Shown one piece after another: positions 17,577 to 26,303 of a stretch of DNA of 64,000 bases. Under the pieces are notes generated by a model, which was not told the DNA's origin, did not search any database, and was given only the letters and a program-made list of their open reading frames with translations. This DNA comes from an uncultured Alphaproteobacteria bacterium (GTDB lineage Bacteria; Pseudomonadota; Alphaproteobacteria; RF32; CAG-239). The translations under genes were made by a program, and so were the position numbers. How positions within the stretch are numbered: position 1 is the first letter of the stretch; each line of letters opens with the position of its first letter. The stretch is from the NCBI GenBank assembly GCA_910584385.1, contig CAJUAK010000004.1, forward strand, positions 62,001 through 126,000. The letters run 5' to 3'.

Positions 17577-18113
17577 TTAGCGGCCGCAGGAACGGCAGCT
17601 GTTTACTTTTTCCGGCTGGGCACTGTTTTTCAAAGCAGGCTCAAATCCTAAATCAAAAATTTGGTCGTTATAAATTTTATCAGCCTTGGAAAGGGCAAGC
17701 CTTAAGAATATTTTTCCGCCTTCATAGGCAGAATTAAGGCGTATTTCCTGCGGCTTTCCTTCAAAAAGCTGTTCTTCGTTTTCAGTAGTAAAGACGATTG
17801 TTTCATTAAACGCCCGGTTAAATCTGCCGTTGTCAATAAAATAGCTGATGTCTGCCTCTTGGGCCAGGCGGCTGTTTGTCCGGCTGATTTTAAAAAGAGG
17901 CGTGATGACGGCTCTGTTTTGACGGTGCGATTCATCGTAAAAGCAATAGCCTTTATAGCCGTAGAGTTCGATATAAACCTCGCCCTCAGGGCTTCTTTGC
18001 GTAAGATAAGAGCTTGCTCTCGGAATTTGGATATTCGGGCAAAATGCCGCATCTTTTTGTGCGGAACAAGCCGCAGACATAAAAACAAATAAAGCCAAGA
18101 TATATTTTCGCAT
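17577..18113 (-). CDS. Probable lipoprotein, unknown function
   Basis: 178 aa starting with MRKYILALFVFMSAACSAQ, a signal sequence ending in SAAC, an acceptable but not ideal lipobox (position -3 is Ser rather than Leu), so either a lipoprotein or a periplasmic protein with an early Cys. The remainder looks beta-rich (EVYIELYGYKGYCFYDES, RAVITPLFKIS, FFLRLALSK-like strands), and it ends CRSCGR. No family recognised. It has its own promoter (18133-18161) overlapping the end of the upstream methyltransferase gene and is followed by tkt. Confidence 0.7.
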   Translation of the reverse strand: MRKYILALFVFMSAACSAQKDAAFCPNIQIPRASSYLTQRSPEGEVYIELYGYKGYCFYDESHRQNRAVITPLFKISRTNSRLAQEADISYFIDNGRFNRAFNETIVFTTENEEQLFEGKPQEIRLNSAYEGGKIFLRLALSKADKIYNDQIFDLGFEPALKNSAQPEKVNSCRSCGR

Positions 18114-18132
18114 CCAAATCTCCTTTTTGCTT

Positions 18133-18161
18133 ACTATAAACGCCGCCGTTTATTTTGTAAA
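18133..18161 (-). promoter_or_regulatory. Promoter of the lipoprotein-tkt unit
   Basis: Minus strand: TTTACA (18161-18156), 17-bp spacer, TATAGT (18138-18133). The -35 lies inside the last codons of the methyltransferase gene. Confidence 0.6.
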
Positions 18162-19286
18162 CAGAGCAATAACTTCGCTGTGGTTAGAATAGGCGAACTG
18201 GTCAAGGAAGGTCATTTCTTTGAGGCTGTATCCGCTATTTTTTAGGAGCTCCCCGTCTTTGAGCAGGCTGTGGGGATTGCAGGAAATCATAACGATTCGT
18301 TCAGGCTTGTCCCTCAAATTGCAAATTTCCCGGATTTGCCGGTCAGCACCGGCGCGCGGCGGGTCGATGACCATTGCGGCGCAGCCTTCCAATTCCTCTT
18401 TTAAAGGGTATTTAAATAGGTTTCGGCACAGAGTTTCCACATTTGAAATTTGATTCTTGTTGAGGGAATTCTTGAATCCTTCCAACAACGGCGCGGAAGA
18501 ATCTGCGGCGATAATTTTAATGTTTTTCTCTCGGCAAAGTTCATAGCTGAAAGTCCCCACGCCGCAAAATAAGTCGGCAATTTTGCCTTCAATGCCTTGT
18601 AAATATTCCTTGGTTTTGCGGCGTAAAAATGCTTCGCCTTCAGCGCTTGGCTGCAGGAAAGTCCCGGCGGGGATATAAACGGAATAGCCATTGATTAAAA
18701 GGTAGGGCTTGTTCTTTTCCAAAATGGTTTCTGCCGGCGAATTTTCATCTTTCTGCCATGAAAAGCGGATAATATCATCAAGACGGAAAAGGTGTTCGGC
18801 AATAATTTCCCTCATTTCCAAATTTGGCTCCAGCGGCGCGGCCATAACGGCATCTATGCCGTTATGGGCCAAGCAGATTTTGATGTCGCCCTGCTCAAGT
18901 TGCCGGGTTGACATTTTTTTGCCTTTCCCCTGGCAGATTTTAACTTGGCACAAATCCTTGAGCAAATTTTCCAAATCCGGAAGCAATTTATTAATCTTAG
19001 GGCTGAGCATCCGGCATTTTTCAAAAGAGATAACGCGCGGGCCGGATTTTTCGTTAAAGCCCAAAGTAATGCCCGCTTTGTTTTTTCTGAATGCAAACGC
19101 AGCGCGCCGGCGGCTTCCTGTCGGCACAAAATAAGATTCCCGCCAAGGGGCGTCTCCGGCCAAAGGTTTCAAAATCCGTTTAACCTGGTTTTCCTTCTTT
19201 TCCTTGTATGCCGCATCGCTCTCAGGGTAAGCGCAGCCTCCGCAGAGGTTAAAACAAGGACAGTCGCAGGCGTCAGAAACTGGCAT
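18150..19286 (-). CDS. 23S rRNA (uracil-5-)-methyltransferase, RlmC/RlmD family
   Basis: SAM-dependent m5U methyltransferase of the TrmA/RumA superfamily. Start ATG 19286 (MPVSDACDC) is chosen because CCGGAGAACTAAA precedes it and it follows the GGDEF stop by 1 bp; a longer frame to 19340 would overlap that gene. The 378-aa protein begins directly with the iron-sulfur cysteines (C-x5-C-x2-C in CPCFNLCGGC, fourth in FEKCRMLSP), so it lacks the N-terminal TRAM domain of RlmD. SAM motif DLFCGVGTFSYEL, MVIDPPRAGAD, and the catalytic cysteine in MISCNPHSL are present. Which rRNA uracil (747 or 1939) is modified cannot be told. Confidence 0.88.
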   Translation of the reverse strand: MPVSDACDCPCFNLCGGCAYPESDAAYKEKKENQVKRILKPLAGDAPWRESYFVPTGSRRRAAFAFRKNKAGITLGFNEKSGPRVISFEKCRMLSPKINKLLPDLENLLKDLCQVKICQGKGKKMSTRQLEQGDIKICLAHNGIDAVMAAPLEPNLEMREIIAEHLFRLDDIIRFSWQKDENSPAETILEKNKPYLLINGYSVYIPAGTFLQPSAEGEAFLRRKTKEYLQGIEGKIADLFCGVGTFSYELCREKNIKIIAADSSAPLLEGFKNSLNKNQISNVETLCRNLFKYPLKEELEGCAAMVIDPPRAGADRQIREICNLRDKPERIVMISCNPHSLLKDGELLKNSGYSLKEMTFLDQFAYSNHSEVIALFTK

Positions 19287-19287
19287 T

Positions 19288-20946
19288 TTAGTTCTCCGGA
19301 ATATCAAGCAGGGAGATTTCTGAAGCTTCTTCCTTGTCAAAAATCGGATGGTGGTTTGCAGATTCTTCTTTGCGTTCTGTATCGGAGAAAGACGCTAAAT
19401 CGTTTTTTGTAAAGATTCGCACTCGGTTTCTTCCGCCTTGTTTGGCCTGATACATGGCTTCGTCTGCCGTTTTAATGAGCATATCGACATTTTCTGAAAC
19501 GGCATCGGAAGAAACGCCGATACTGACGGTGAATTTGACATTTTGGTTATCTTCCGTATGGACGATAATCTCAGAAATTGTCTCCCGCAAACGGTCAGCA
19601 ACCTTATAGGCTGTTTCAGCATCCGTATCAGGCAAAAAGGCAACAAATTCCTCGCCGCCGTAACGGGCGACAATGTCGTTGTCGCGCAAAGCACGCTCTG
19701 CCGTTGAAGCGAGTTCTATCAAAACTTTGTCGCCAATCTTATGCCCATAAGTGTCATTCACATTCTTAAAATGGTCGGCATCCATCATTAACACGCTGTA
19801 GGGGCGGTTTTCCCGTTGAAGGTTCAGTATCTGTTTATAAACTTCCTCTTCAAAATAGCGCCGGTTAAAGATAGAGGTCAGCGGATCCCTGATGGCCTGG
19901 TTTTTCAAAAGGACTTCCCTGTTTTTGCGTGATGTGATGTCCTGAAAAGCCGAATAAAGGGCAACATCATAATTATAGTCAATAATATTTGCCGAGGCCA
20001 AAAGCCAGAAAGGTGTGTCAGAATTGGGCGTTTTAACGAGAATTTCAAATTCCTGGACAACTTTTTCCTGTTCCAAACGCTCATTAAGCGTTTTTCTGTT
20101 TTCGGCATCTGCAAAAAAGTCTTTCAGATGATATCTTTCCAGTTCATGTGCGACGATTCCGAAAAGTTTGACGGCATTATTGTTCGCTAAAAGGATTTTG
20201 TCGTCGCTTAAGCGGGAAATTATAATTGGAAAAGGGGATAACTTTATGATTTCTTCTATCTTGTTATTGCATTTTTCAATAGTTTCATCTTTTTTTCTGA
20301 GATCTGCTTTCAAATTATCGCCGCGGATAAGAAGCAAAGATGTCCCGAGCAGGGCATAAAAAACTGCGCCCAAATACCACAAGCTTTCCGGCGTCGGTTC
20401 CCCATGGGCAAGCTTCCACGCCCAATAAATACTGGCAACGGTTGTCAAAACCGCGCTGCATAAATAGCCAAAAGCGTCCTTGCTGCGCACTTGCGACCAA
20501 AAGCTGATGGCCACATATGTAAAGCCGGCCAAGGGGAAAATGCTGCGCATATTGTTGACGACGGCGCCGTCTGGAATGATGTAGACAGAGAAAATAATTG
20601 CAAAAATTCCCAGGCCGAAGATTCCGGCGATGACCGGAGTGTCTGAAATATTTCCGGCAAGCATCCTTGAGCCGGCTAAAGCCAGCAAGCCCATGGATGC
20701 CAAAAGCAAAGTCAATTCAACCAATATATAAAAATTTATATTTCCGCCGCCTGCAAAGACATTGGCAGCGCGGGTTTCAGCCAGGTTTGCAAAAAGCTCC
20801 GCCAGCAGGCCGGCGGCCAGATACCAGATTCCCCGGCGGATACGCGGATTTTCCGCAGCAAAAAAACAACAAGCCAGAAATAAGGCAAAAGCAGACAAAG
20901 TAATGCCAAAATGGCCAGATGAACTGAATATCGCTAAATTTCCCAT
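19288..20946 (-). CDS. Membrane-bound diguanylate cyclase (7TM-PAS-GGDEF)
   Basis: 552 aa. Residues about 8-215 form seven hydrophobic segments, a likely membrane sensor. A short coiled coil and a PAS domain (about 230-345, with SPFPIIISRLSDDKILLANN) follow, then a GGDEF domain (about 360-520: DPLTSIFNRRYFEEEV, MDADHFKNVND). The active site is RYGGEEF, a catalytically competent GGEEF, and an RxxD inhibitory site (RDND) lies five residues before it, so product feedback by c-di-GMP is expected. The product makes cyclic di-GMP from two GTP. A possible TATAAT lies at 20980-20985 (minus) with a weak -35. First gene of the run with the methyltransferase. Confidence 0.93.
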   Translation of the reverse strand: MGNLAIFSSSGHFGITLSAFALFLACCFFAAENPRIRRGIWYLAAGLLAELFANLAETRAANVFAGGGNINFYILVELTLLLASMGLLALAGSRMLAGNISDTPVIAGIFGLGIFAIIFSVYIIPDGAVVNNMRSIFPLAGFTYVAISFWSQVRSKDAFGYLCSAVLTTVASIYWAWKLAHGEPTPESLWYLGAVFYALLGTSLLLIRGDNLKADLRKKDETIEKCNNKIEEIIKLSPFPIIISRLSDDKILLANNNAVKLFGIVAHELERYHLKDFFADAENRKTLNERLEQEKVVQEFEILVKTPNSDTPFWLLASANIIDYNYDVALYSAFQDITSRKNREVLLKNQAIRDPLTSIFNRRYFEEEVYKQILNLQRENRPYSVLMMDADHFKNVNDTYGHKIGDKVLIELASTAERALRDNDIVARYGGEEFVAFLPDTDAETAYKVADRLRETISEIIVHTEDNQNVKFTVSIGVSSDAVSENVDMLIKTADEAMYQAKQGGRNRVRIFTKNDLASFSDTERKEESANHHPIFDKEEASEISLLDIPEN

Positions 20947-21093
20947 GTTATCCTCATAACGGTTTTATCATGAAGGCAAATTATAGGATGATTTTGTTAA
21001 AATAAATTAAAATTTGCAAATAAATAGTGATTAATTTAAAAAAGTGTTATATAGCTAAATATATAAAATTTATCAGGATAGGGGAACAGAATA

Positions 21094-22281
21094 ATGAATT
21101 GTGCCGCAGCAGACCATTTCAGCCATAAATATGAACTTCCTTTGGGTAAAATTCCAACCAAAAGTTCGGACAGGATTTCCCTTGGAATACTGCTTCCCGG
21201 GCTTTTGTTCTCGTTCCTGATGGTGTGTTTGGGCGTTTATGATTTGTTTTACGGCGGTGCCGAAGCAAATGCCCTTTTTGAAGAATTTGCCGCCTTGGAA
21301 GACAGTTCCGGAAATTACCATTCTTTCATCAGCCCGGTATTTTTTGATGCCGTGGTTATCCTTCTCGGGTTGGGCAGCATTATATCTTTAATCTTTTCAT
21401 ATATCCGTTATAAGAAAATCTTCTTTGACGGAAAGAAGATTAAAATCATATACCGTTCCGCTTTGGGAAAAAAAGCATCCGTCCTGGCGCCGCTTGCCGA
21501 TTATGAAGGCGTGCGTTTTCGGATTGCTTTTCTGCAATTTGGCGTCGTCAGCCGCAATAAATATATTATTGAACTTTATCACAAAGACCCTGAAAAAATA
21601 GCGCCGCTTTACATATCCACTTCAGGGAAAAATATCCGTGAGATTTGGGAAAACTATGCAAAAAAATTAAAGAAGCCGGGAATGATAAACACGGACGAAG
21701 GCGAAGTTGTCAGAAGTTTCAAGGATGTCGATAAATCTCTGCGCAAGCAGTATAATGCAGGATTGATTGCGGACGATTATGATTTTTATGCGCCGCTTCC
21801 AGAAAATATTTCTTATGTCCGCAAAAGGGACAAGGTAGTGATTAAGGGGCACAAAATTGTTTGGGACGCCTATAACTTTTTGGCATGGTTCTTCATTTTT
21901 GTATATTCGGCGGCCTACCTGTCTGTTTTATTCCAGCTCCCTGTGGTTCTGGAGAATTTCGGCGCTTGGAAAACGGCAGGGCTTTTTGCCGGCGGATTCG
22001 CCGTTTTGCTGGCTTCAATCTGGCTTTTGTTTAGAAAAGAAAAGCTGGTGATTAAAAAAAGAAAAATCGTGCATACATATAAATACATGTTGTTTTCAAC
22101 CAAGCATGACGAGATGGACAAGGATGACATCGAAGCTGTTGATATTATGGTTAATCCGGTCAGCGGGCGCCGCTGCTTGTCAATCAGTTCTGCCAAAAAG
22201 ACAATAGCTTTTGGAAAAAAACTGCCGTTAAAGGATTTGCAATGGGTGAAAAAAATGCTGGTGCACGAAGTCGTGTCATAA
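21094..22281 (+). CDS. Membrane protein with two PH-like domains, unknown
   Basis: 395 aa in two similar halves: a pair of transmembrane helices (GILLPGLLFSFLMVCLGVYDLF, FFDAVVILLGLGSIISLIFSYI) followed by a beta-rich soluble part (KKIFFDGKKIKIIYRSALGK...), then a second pair (FLAWFFIFVYSAAYLSVLF, LFAGGFAVLLASIWLLF) followed by KLVIKKRKIVHTYKYMLFS and a short helix. This hairpin-plus-beta-barrel layout resembles bacterial PH-like (bPH/YdbT-type) membrane proteins, but I assign it by architecture only. AGGGGAACAG precedes the ATG; a TATATA preceded by TG (21046-21053) may be its -10. Single gene, oriented divergently from the GGDEF gene. Confidence 0.7.
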   Translation: MNCAAADHFSHKYELPLGKIPTKSSDRISLGILLPGLLFSFLMVCLGVYDLFYGGAEANALFEEFAALEDSSGNYHSFISPVFFDAVVILLGLGSIISLIFSYIRYKKIFFDGKKIKIIYRSALGKKASVLAPLADYEGVRFRIAFLQFGVVSRNKYIIELYHKDPEKIAPLYISTSGKNIREIWENYAKKLKKPGMINTDEGEVVRSFKDVDKSLRKQYNAGLIADDYDFYAPLPENISYVRKRDKVVIKGHKIVWDAYNFLAWFFIFVYSAAYLSVLFQLPVVLENFGAWKTAGLFAGGFAVLLASIWLLFRKEKLVIKKRKIVHTYKYMLFSTKHDEMDKDDIEAVDIMVNPVSGRRCLSISSAKKTIAFGKKLPLKDLQWVKKMLVHEVVS

Positions 22282-22309
22282 AATATTGCGGGCTTTTCGC
22301 ATAATTTCT

Positions 22310-22338
22310 TTGCCAAAAGCAAAACAATCCGTTATATA
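22310..22338 (+). promoter_or_regulatory. Promoter of the yfgM-bamB-der operon
   Basis: TTGCCA (22310-22315), 17-bp spacer, TATATA (22333-22338), 35 nt before the first ATG. Confidence 0.6.
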
Positions 22339-22373
22339 TAAGCACAAAATAATCTTTTCAGGAGTTTCTTAAG

Positions 22374-23051
22374 ATGAAAAAAAATAATGCCGATCCCGAA
22401 ATTGAAGCCGCTTTTTTCAGAGAGGTTGAGGAAAGCGTAAAGAATGACCGGTTGAAACAGTTATGGGACAAATACGGGCTGGCAATTATTGTGGGCGTGG
22501 CCTTGATTCTGACGGCAACGGTCAGCTTTGAATCTTTCCGTGCCTGGCGGGATAAAAAAATGTCTGAAATGTCAAACGCCTATGCGGTGGCACTTGCTTT
22601 GCAAAACCAGGGAAAGTATGAGGAAAGCGCAAAGCTTCTGGGAATGATTAGCGAGGAAAGCAGCGGCATCTATGGCGATATTGCCGAGTTGCAGCTGGCA
22701 AATTTATATTTGTCCGAGGGAAAGAATGAGGAAGCCGTAAATATTCTGAAAAAGATTGTGCAGGACAAAAAAATGCGTCCCGAGCTGCGTGATGTTGCCC
22801 GCGTGAAGTTGGCTTCTTACCTTTTGGATACGGCGCCGGCAGAAGAAGTGAAAGCTCTCTTGGTTCCGCTAAACCAGCCGGATAACGAATGGAACGTTAT
22901 TGCTAAAGAAATGCTGGCAATGTTGGCGATTCGCGAAGGAAACGAAGTTGAGGCAATTGCGCTTTACCAGGAAATAGCGGATGCTTCGTCAGTAGATGAT
23001 TATGTCAAGACCCGCGCACGGGATATGATTTCTGTTTTGGAACAAAATTAA
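22374..23051 (+). CDS. yfgM: YfgM-like ancillary SecYEG translocon subunit
   Basis: 225 aa. A short cytoplasmic N-terminus, one membrane helix (YGLAIIVGVALILTATVSF, about 38-58), then a periplasmic TPR-like domain (QNQGKYEESAKLLGMI, LANLYLSEGKNEEAVNILKKI). In E. coli the homologue contacts SecYEG and periplasmic chaperones. The assignment rests on topology and on the conserved order yfgM-bamB-der found across proteobacteria. CAGGAGTTTCTTAAG precedes the ATG. Confidence 0.85.
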   Translation: MKKNNADPEIEAAFFREVEESVKNDRLKQLWDKYGLAIIVGVALILTATVSFESFRAWRDKKMSEMSNAYAVALALQNQGKYEESAKLLGMISEESSGIYGDIAELQLANLYLSEGKNEEAVNILKKIVQDKKMRPELRDVARVKLASYLLDTAPAEEVKALLVPLNQPDNEWNVIAKEMLAMLAIREGNEVEAIALYQEIADASSVDDYVKTRARDMISVLEQN

Positions 23052-23071
23052 ATTTTGAACGGAGAAAATAA

Positions 23072-24403
23072 ATGGCGGTTAAAATAACGGGTAAATTAAT
23101 GCTTGCCGTTTCGGTAAGCCTGCTTTCTGCCTGCGGAATGTTTGGAAAGGATAAAATAGATTTGGACGGCGAGCGGATTGCTGTTTTAGCAAACCGTACG
23201 CATTTGCCGCCGGATTATGCGTATGGCGAAGTTAAAATCAAGCTGCCGGCGCCTTACATTAATAAAGAATGGTCGCAAAATGGCGGAAATGCCGCGCATC
23301 TTTTAGGGCATGTTGCCGCGCGGGATAACTTGGAATCCAAGTGGGACACATCTTTTGGCACCGGAAATTCAAAACGCGATTTTTTAATTGCTTCTCCGAT
23401 TATTGCACATAAGGCCGTTTTTGCCATGGATGCCGATGCAAAAGTCAGTGCCTACCGGATGGATGACGGCAAACAAATATGGCAGCGCAAGCTACGTCCC
23501 GTTAATGAAGATGACGCAGAGAGCGCTTTGAAAGGCGCCGGCATTGCTTACGCGAATAAAAAAATATATGCGGCAACGGGATTCGGAGGCGTCTTTTCCA
23601 TGGATATGACCAACGGCAAAGTCGTTTGGTGGAAAGATTTGGGCGTGCCGATGCGTTCTGCGCCGACAGTTCAGGACGGCATGCTTTTTGTTCAGACGAT
23701 TGATAACCGCCTGATTGCGTTGAGTGCCGACAACGGCGGCGAATTGTGGGATTATAAATCGCCTTCTGAATCGACCACAATGGTAGGGGCGGCTTCGCCA
23801 GCCTATTCTGTGGAACAGGATGTTGTTGTGGCTGCTTTCAGCAATGGGGAAATCCAGGCTTTTAAAGCAAGTACCGGAACGCCTTTATGGATGGAAGTGC
23901 TGCAGCCGCGCGGACGGACAAATTCACTGGCAAATATTAATGCGATTAAAGCTTCTCCGGTTATTGACGAGGATAAAGTCTATGCCGTGGGCTATAACAG
24001 CACGCTTGCCGCAATTGACCTGCGCAGCGGCACCAAATTATGGGAACGGGAAATAGCAAGTTCGGGGCAGCCTTGGGTCGCGGGACAATATTTGTTTGCC
24101 TTTACCAATGATTTTGATTTGCTGGCCTTGGAAAAAGATACCGGAAAAATTGTCTGGAACACAAATATTCCGACCGGTGAAGAAGCTGACACGCGCGGCG
24201 GCGTTTCAGGCGTCGGCCCTGTTTTGGTCAGCAACCGCCTGCTGGTTGCCATTTCAAACGGCTATATCTTTTCCGTATCTCCTTACAGCGGAAAAATATT
24301 AAGTTATGTTTCTCTGCCTGACGGTGTCGAGCTAACGCCTGTGGTCGGTGATGAAATGGTTATCTTCACGACCAATGAAGCTGAAATGCTTACATTCAAA
24401 TAA
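23072..24403 (+). CDS. bamB: Outer membrane protein assembly factor BamB
   Basis: 443-aa lipoprotein (lipobox LLSACG near residue 20) with an eight-bladed PQQ-like beta-propeller: recurring blades of the type VYAVGYNSTLAAIDLRSGTKLWERE, GDIQAF-like strands and W-rich closing motifs (KIVWNTNI, KQIWQRK). It scaffolds the BAM complex that inserts beta-barrel proteins in the outer membrane, confirming a Gram-negative envelope. It lies 20 bp after yfgM and 9 bp before der. Confidence 0.94.
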   Translation: MAVKITGKLMLAVSVSLLSACGMFGKDKIDLDGERIAVLANRTHLPPDYAYGEVKIKLPAPYINKEWSQNGGNAAHLLGHVAARDNLESKWDTSFGTGNSKRDFLIASPIIAHKAVFAMDADAKVSAYRMDDGKQIWQRKLRPVNEDDAESALKGAGIAYANKKIYAATGFGGVFSMDMTNGKVVWWKDLGVPMRSAPTVQDGMLFVQTIDNRLIALSADNGGELWDYKSPSESTTMVGAASPAYSVEQDVVVAAFSNGEIQAFKASTGTPLWMEVLQPRGRTNSLANINAIKASPVIDEDKVYAVGYNSTLAAIDLRSGTKLWEREIASSGQPWVAGQYLFAFTNDFDLLALEKDTGKIVWNTNIPTGEEADTRGGVSGVGPVLVSNRLLVAISNGYIFSVSPYSGKILSYVSLPDGVELTPVVGDEMVIFTTNEAEMLTFK

Positions 24404-24412
24404 GGAGCTTGC

Positions 24413-25786
24413 ATGACTGTAAAACTTGCGATTGTCGGTCGTCCGAATGTCGGAAAATCCACATTGTTTAACCGCCTGGCCGGCAGAAAAATAGCCATTG
24501 TCCACGACAAGCCCGGCGTAACGAGAGACCGCCGCGAGGCTTCCGCCAAATTGCAGGATTTGGATTTGAAAATTGTCGATACGGCAGGTTTTGAAGTGGC
24601 AAAAGACAAAGCTGCGATTGAAAAGCGCATGTGGGAACAAACCCGCCGCGCGATAGAGGAAGCAGATGTCAGCATCTTTATGTTTGACGCCAGAAGCGGC
24701 CTTCATCCTTTTGATGAAGAATTTGCCAGGCTGCTTCGCGAGAGCGGAAAACCGGTTGTGCTTTTGGCAAACAAATGCGAAGGAAAAGCTCAGGAAGATT
24801 CGATTCACGAGGCCTATAAGCTTGGCTTGGGCGAACCGATTCCCTTTTCAGCCGAACACGGATTGGGATTGCTTGATTTGTATGAGGCGGTCAAACCTTA
24901 TGATAAGGCAGATGAACCCGAAAAAAATGACTGCACGGAAGATGGAACGGCAGATGATGAGGAATACCGCCGCCGCCCGCTGCAATTGGCAATTGTCGGC
25001 CGTCCGAATGTCGGAAAATCGACTTTAATGAATGCCCTTTTGCAAGATGAACGGATGCTGACCGGCCCTGAAGCCGGAATTACCCGTGATGCGATAACAG
25101 TTTCCTGGGAATGGAAGGGGCGTAAGGTTAATCTTGTGGATACGGCGGGATTGCGCAAACAGGCAAGAGTTTCCGATTCTCTTGAAAAGATGTCTGCCGC
25201 CAGCACCAAACATGCCGCTTTTATGGCGCAGGTAGTTGTTTTGGTTTTGGATGCCGATGCTGTTTTAGAAAAGCAGGATTTAACGATTGCGCGGCAGGTT
25301 TTGGATGAAGGGCGCGCTTTAGTCATTGCAGTTAATAAATGGGATATTGCTGACCGTAAGAGCACGCTTGAACAGCTGAACTATAAATTAAGGACTTCTC
25401 TGGCGCAGGCTGACGGCGTTCCGACCGTAACCATTTCTGCGCTTAAACGCGAAGGGCTCGATAAGTTGATGTCTGCAGTGTTTAAGGTTTATGACCGCTG
25501 GAATTTGCGTATTCCGACAGCGCCGCTCAACCAATGGCTGGCAGACATGTTGGAAGCTTGCCCGCCGCCGCTTGGCAAGAACAACCGGCGCATTAAGCTG
25601 CGTTATATCACTCAGGCAAAGACGCGTCCGCCTTCATTTTACCTCTTTTCCAGCAACCCGGAAGGCTTGCCGGATGCATATCTGCGCTATTTGTCGAATA
25701 ATTTGCGGCAAACCTTTGATTTGGGCGGCATCCCCTTAAGGATGACGGTTCGTAAAACCGGCAATCCTTATGCGGATAAAAAGTAA
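24413..25786 (+). CDS. der: Ribosome biogenesis GTPase Der (EngA)
   Basis: 457 aa with two tandem G domains and a C-terminal KH-like domain; it helps 50S subunit maturation. Each G domain has a P-loop GRPNVGKST (about residues 8 and 199), a G3 DTAG motif, and a G4 motif (NKCE, NKWD). The KH-like domain covers about 370-440. GGAGCTTGC precedes the ATG. Confidence 0.98.
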   Translation: MTVKLAIVGRPNVGKSTLFNRLAGRKIAIVHDKPGVTRDRREASAKLQDLDLKIVDTAGFEVAKDKAAIEKRMWEQTRRAIEEADVSIFMFDARSGLHPFDEEFARLLRESGKPVVLLANKCEGKAQEDSIHEAYKLGLGEPIPFSAEHGLGLLDLYEAVKPYDKADEPEKNDCTEDGTADDEEYRRRPLQLAIVGRPNVGKSTLMNALLQDERMLTGPEAGITRDAITVSWEWKGRKVNLVDTAGLRKQARVSDSLEKMSAASTKHAAFMAQVVVLVLDADAVLEKQDLTIARQVLDEGRALVIAVNKWDIADRKSTLEQLNYKLRTSLAQADGVPTVTISALKREGLDKLMSAVFKVYDRWNLRIPTAPLNQWLADMLEACPPPLGKNNRRIKLRYITQAKTRPPSFYLFSSNPEGLPDAYLRYLSNNLRQTFDLGGIPLRMTVRKTGNPYADKK

Positions 25787-25794
25787 GACATTAC

Positions 25795-25823
25795 TTGATA
25801 TTTTGCTTTCATTTCACTACATT
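25795..25823 (+). promoter_or_regulatory. Putative promoter of the Bat operon
   Basis: TTGATA (25795-25800), 17-bp spacer, TACATT (25818-25823), 27 nt before the proposed start. Confidence 0.4.
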
Positions 25824-25850
25824 TATATGGAAGATTAAATGAGGATGAAC

Positions 25851-26303
25851 ATGGAAGATAACTTGCCCGAATTGCGGGATATTCATTTGCCGGACGGTGT
25901 ATCAGCCTGGCCGCCAGCTTATGGTTGGTGGGTGGTTTTGCTTGGAATAATCCTGTTGGTTTTGGCTGTTCAAACATTTTTATTTATTTACCGGCGCAGC
26001 AAGAAGCGTTATGCATTAAAAATATTAGAAAGCCTTTCTGCGGAAAATGCGGTTAACGCGGCTCGGGAAGCATCTGAAACATTGCGCCGCATATGCGTCT
26101 ACAAATATAAAGAAGCCGTTGCGTTGAGCGGGCGCGAATGGGTTGATTTTCTAAATAGCCACAGCAACAAAAAATTAGAAGGGAAAAGCGCCGCTTTATT
26201 AATGGATGCACCTTATATGCCGGAAGCTTCCAAAGCTTATTCTGCGGATGATCTAAAAGGGCTTATGGACTTTTGCCGCCATTGGATAGGAGAAAATTTA
26301 TGA
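25851..26303 (+). CDS. DUF4381-type membrane protein of the Bat operon
   Basis: About 150 aa. Start ATG 25851 (MEDNLPELRDIHLPDGVSAW) has GAGG just upstream; ATG 25839 in the same frame is possible and adds four residues. One membrane helix (GWWVVLLGIILLVLAVQTFLFIY, about 25-47), then a soluble helical region. The LPDGVSAWPPAYGWW opening and position directly before batA are typical of DUF4381 proteins that accompany BatA/BatB. Function unknown. Its stop overlaps the batA start (ATGA). Confidence 0.8.
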   Translation: MEDNLPELRDIHLPDGVSAWPPAYGWWVVLLGIILLVLAVQTFLFIYRRSKKRYALKILESLSAENAVNAAREASETLRRICVYKYKEAVALSGREWVDFLNSHSNKKLEGKSAALLMDAPYMPEASKAYSADDLKGLMDFCRHWIGENL

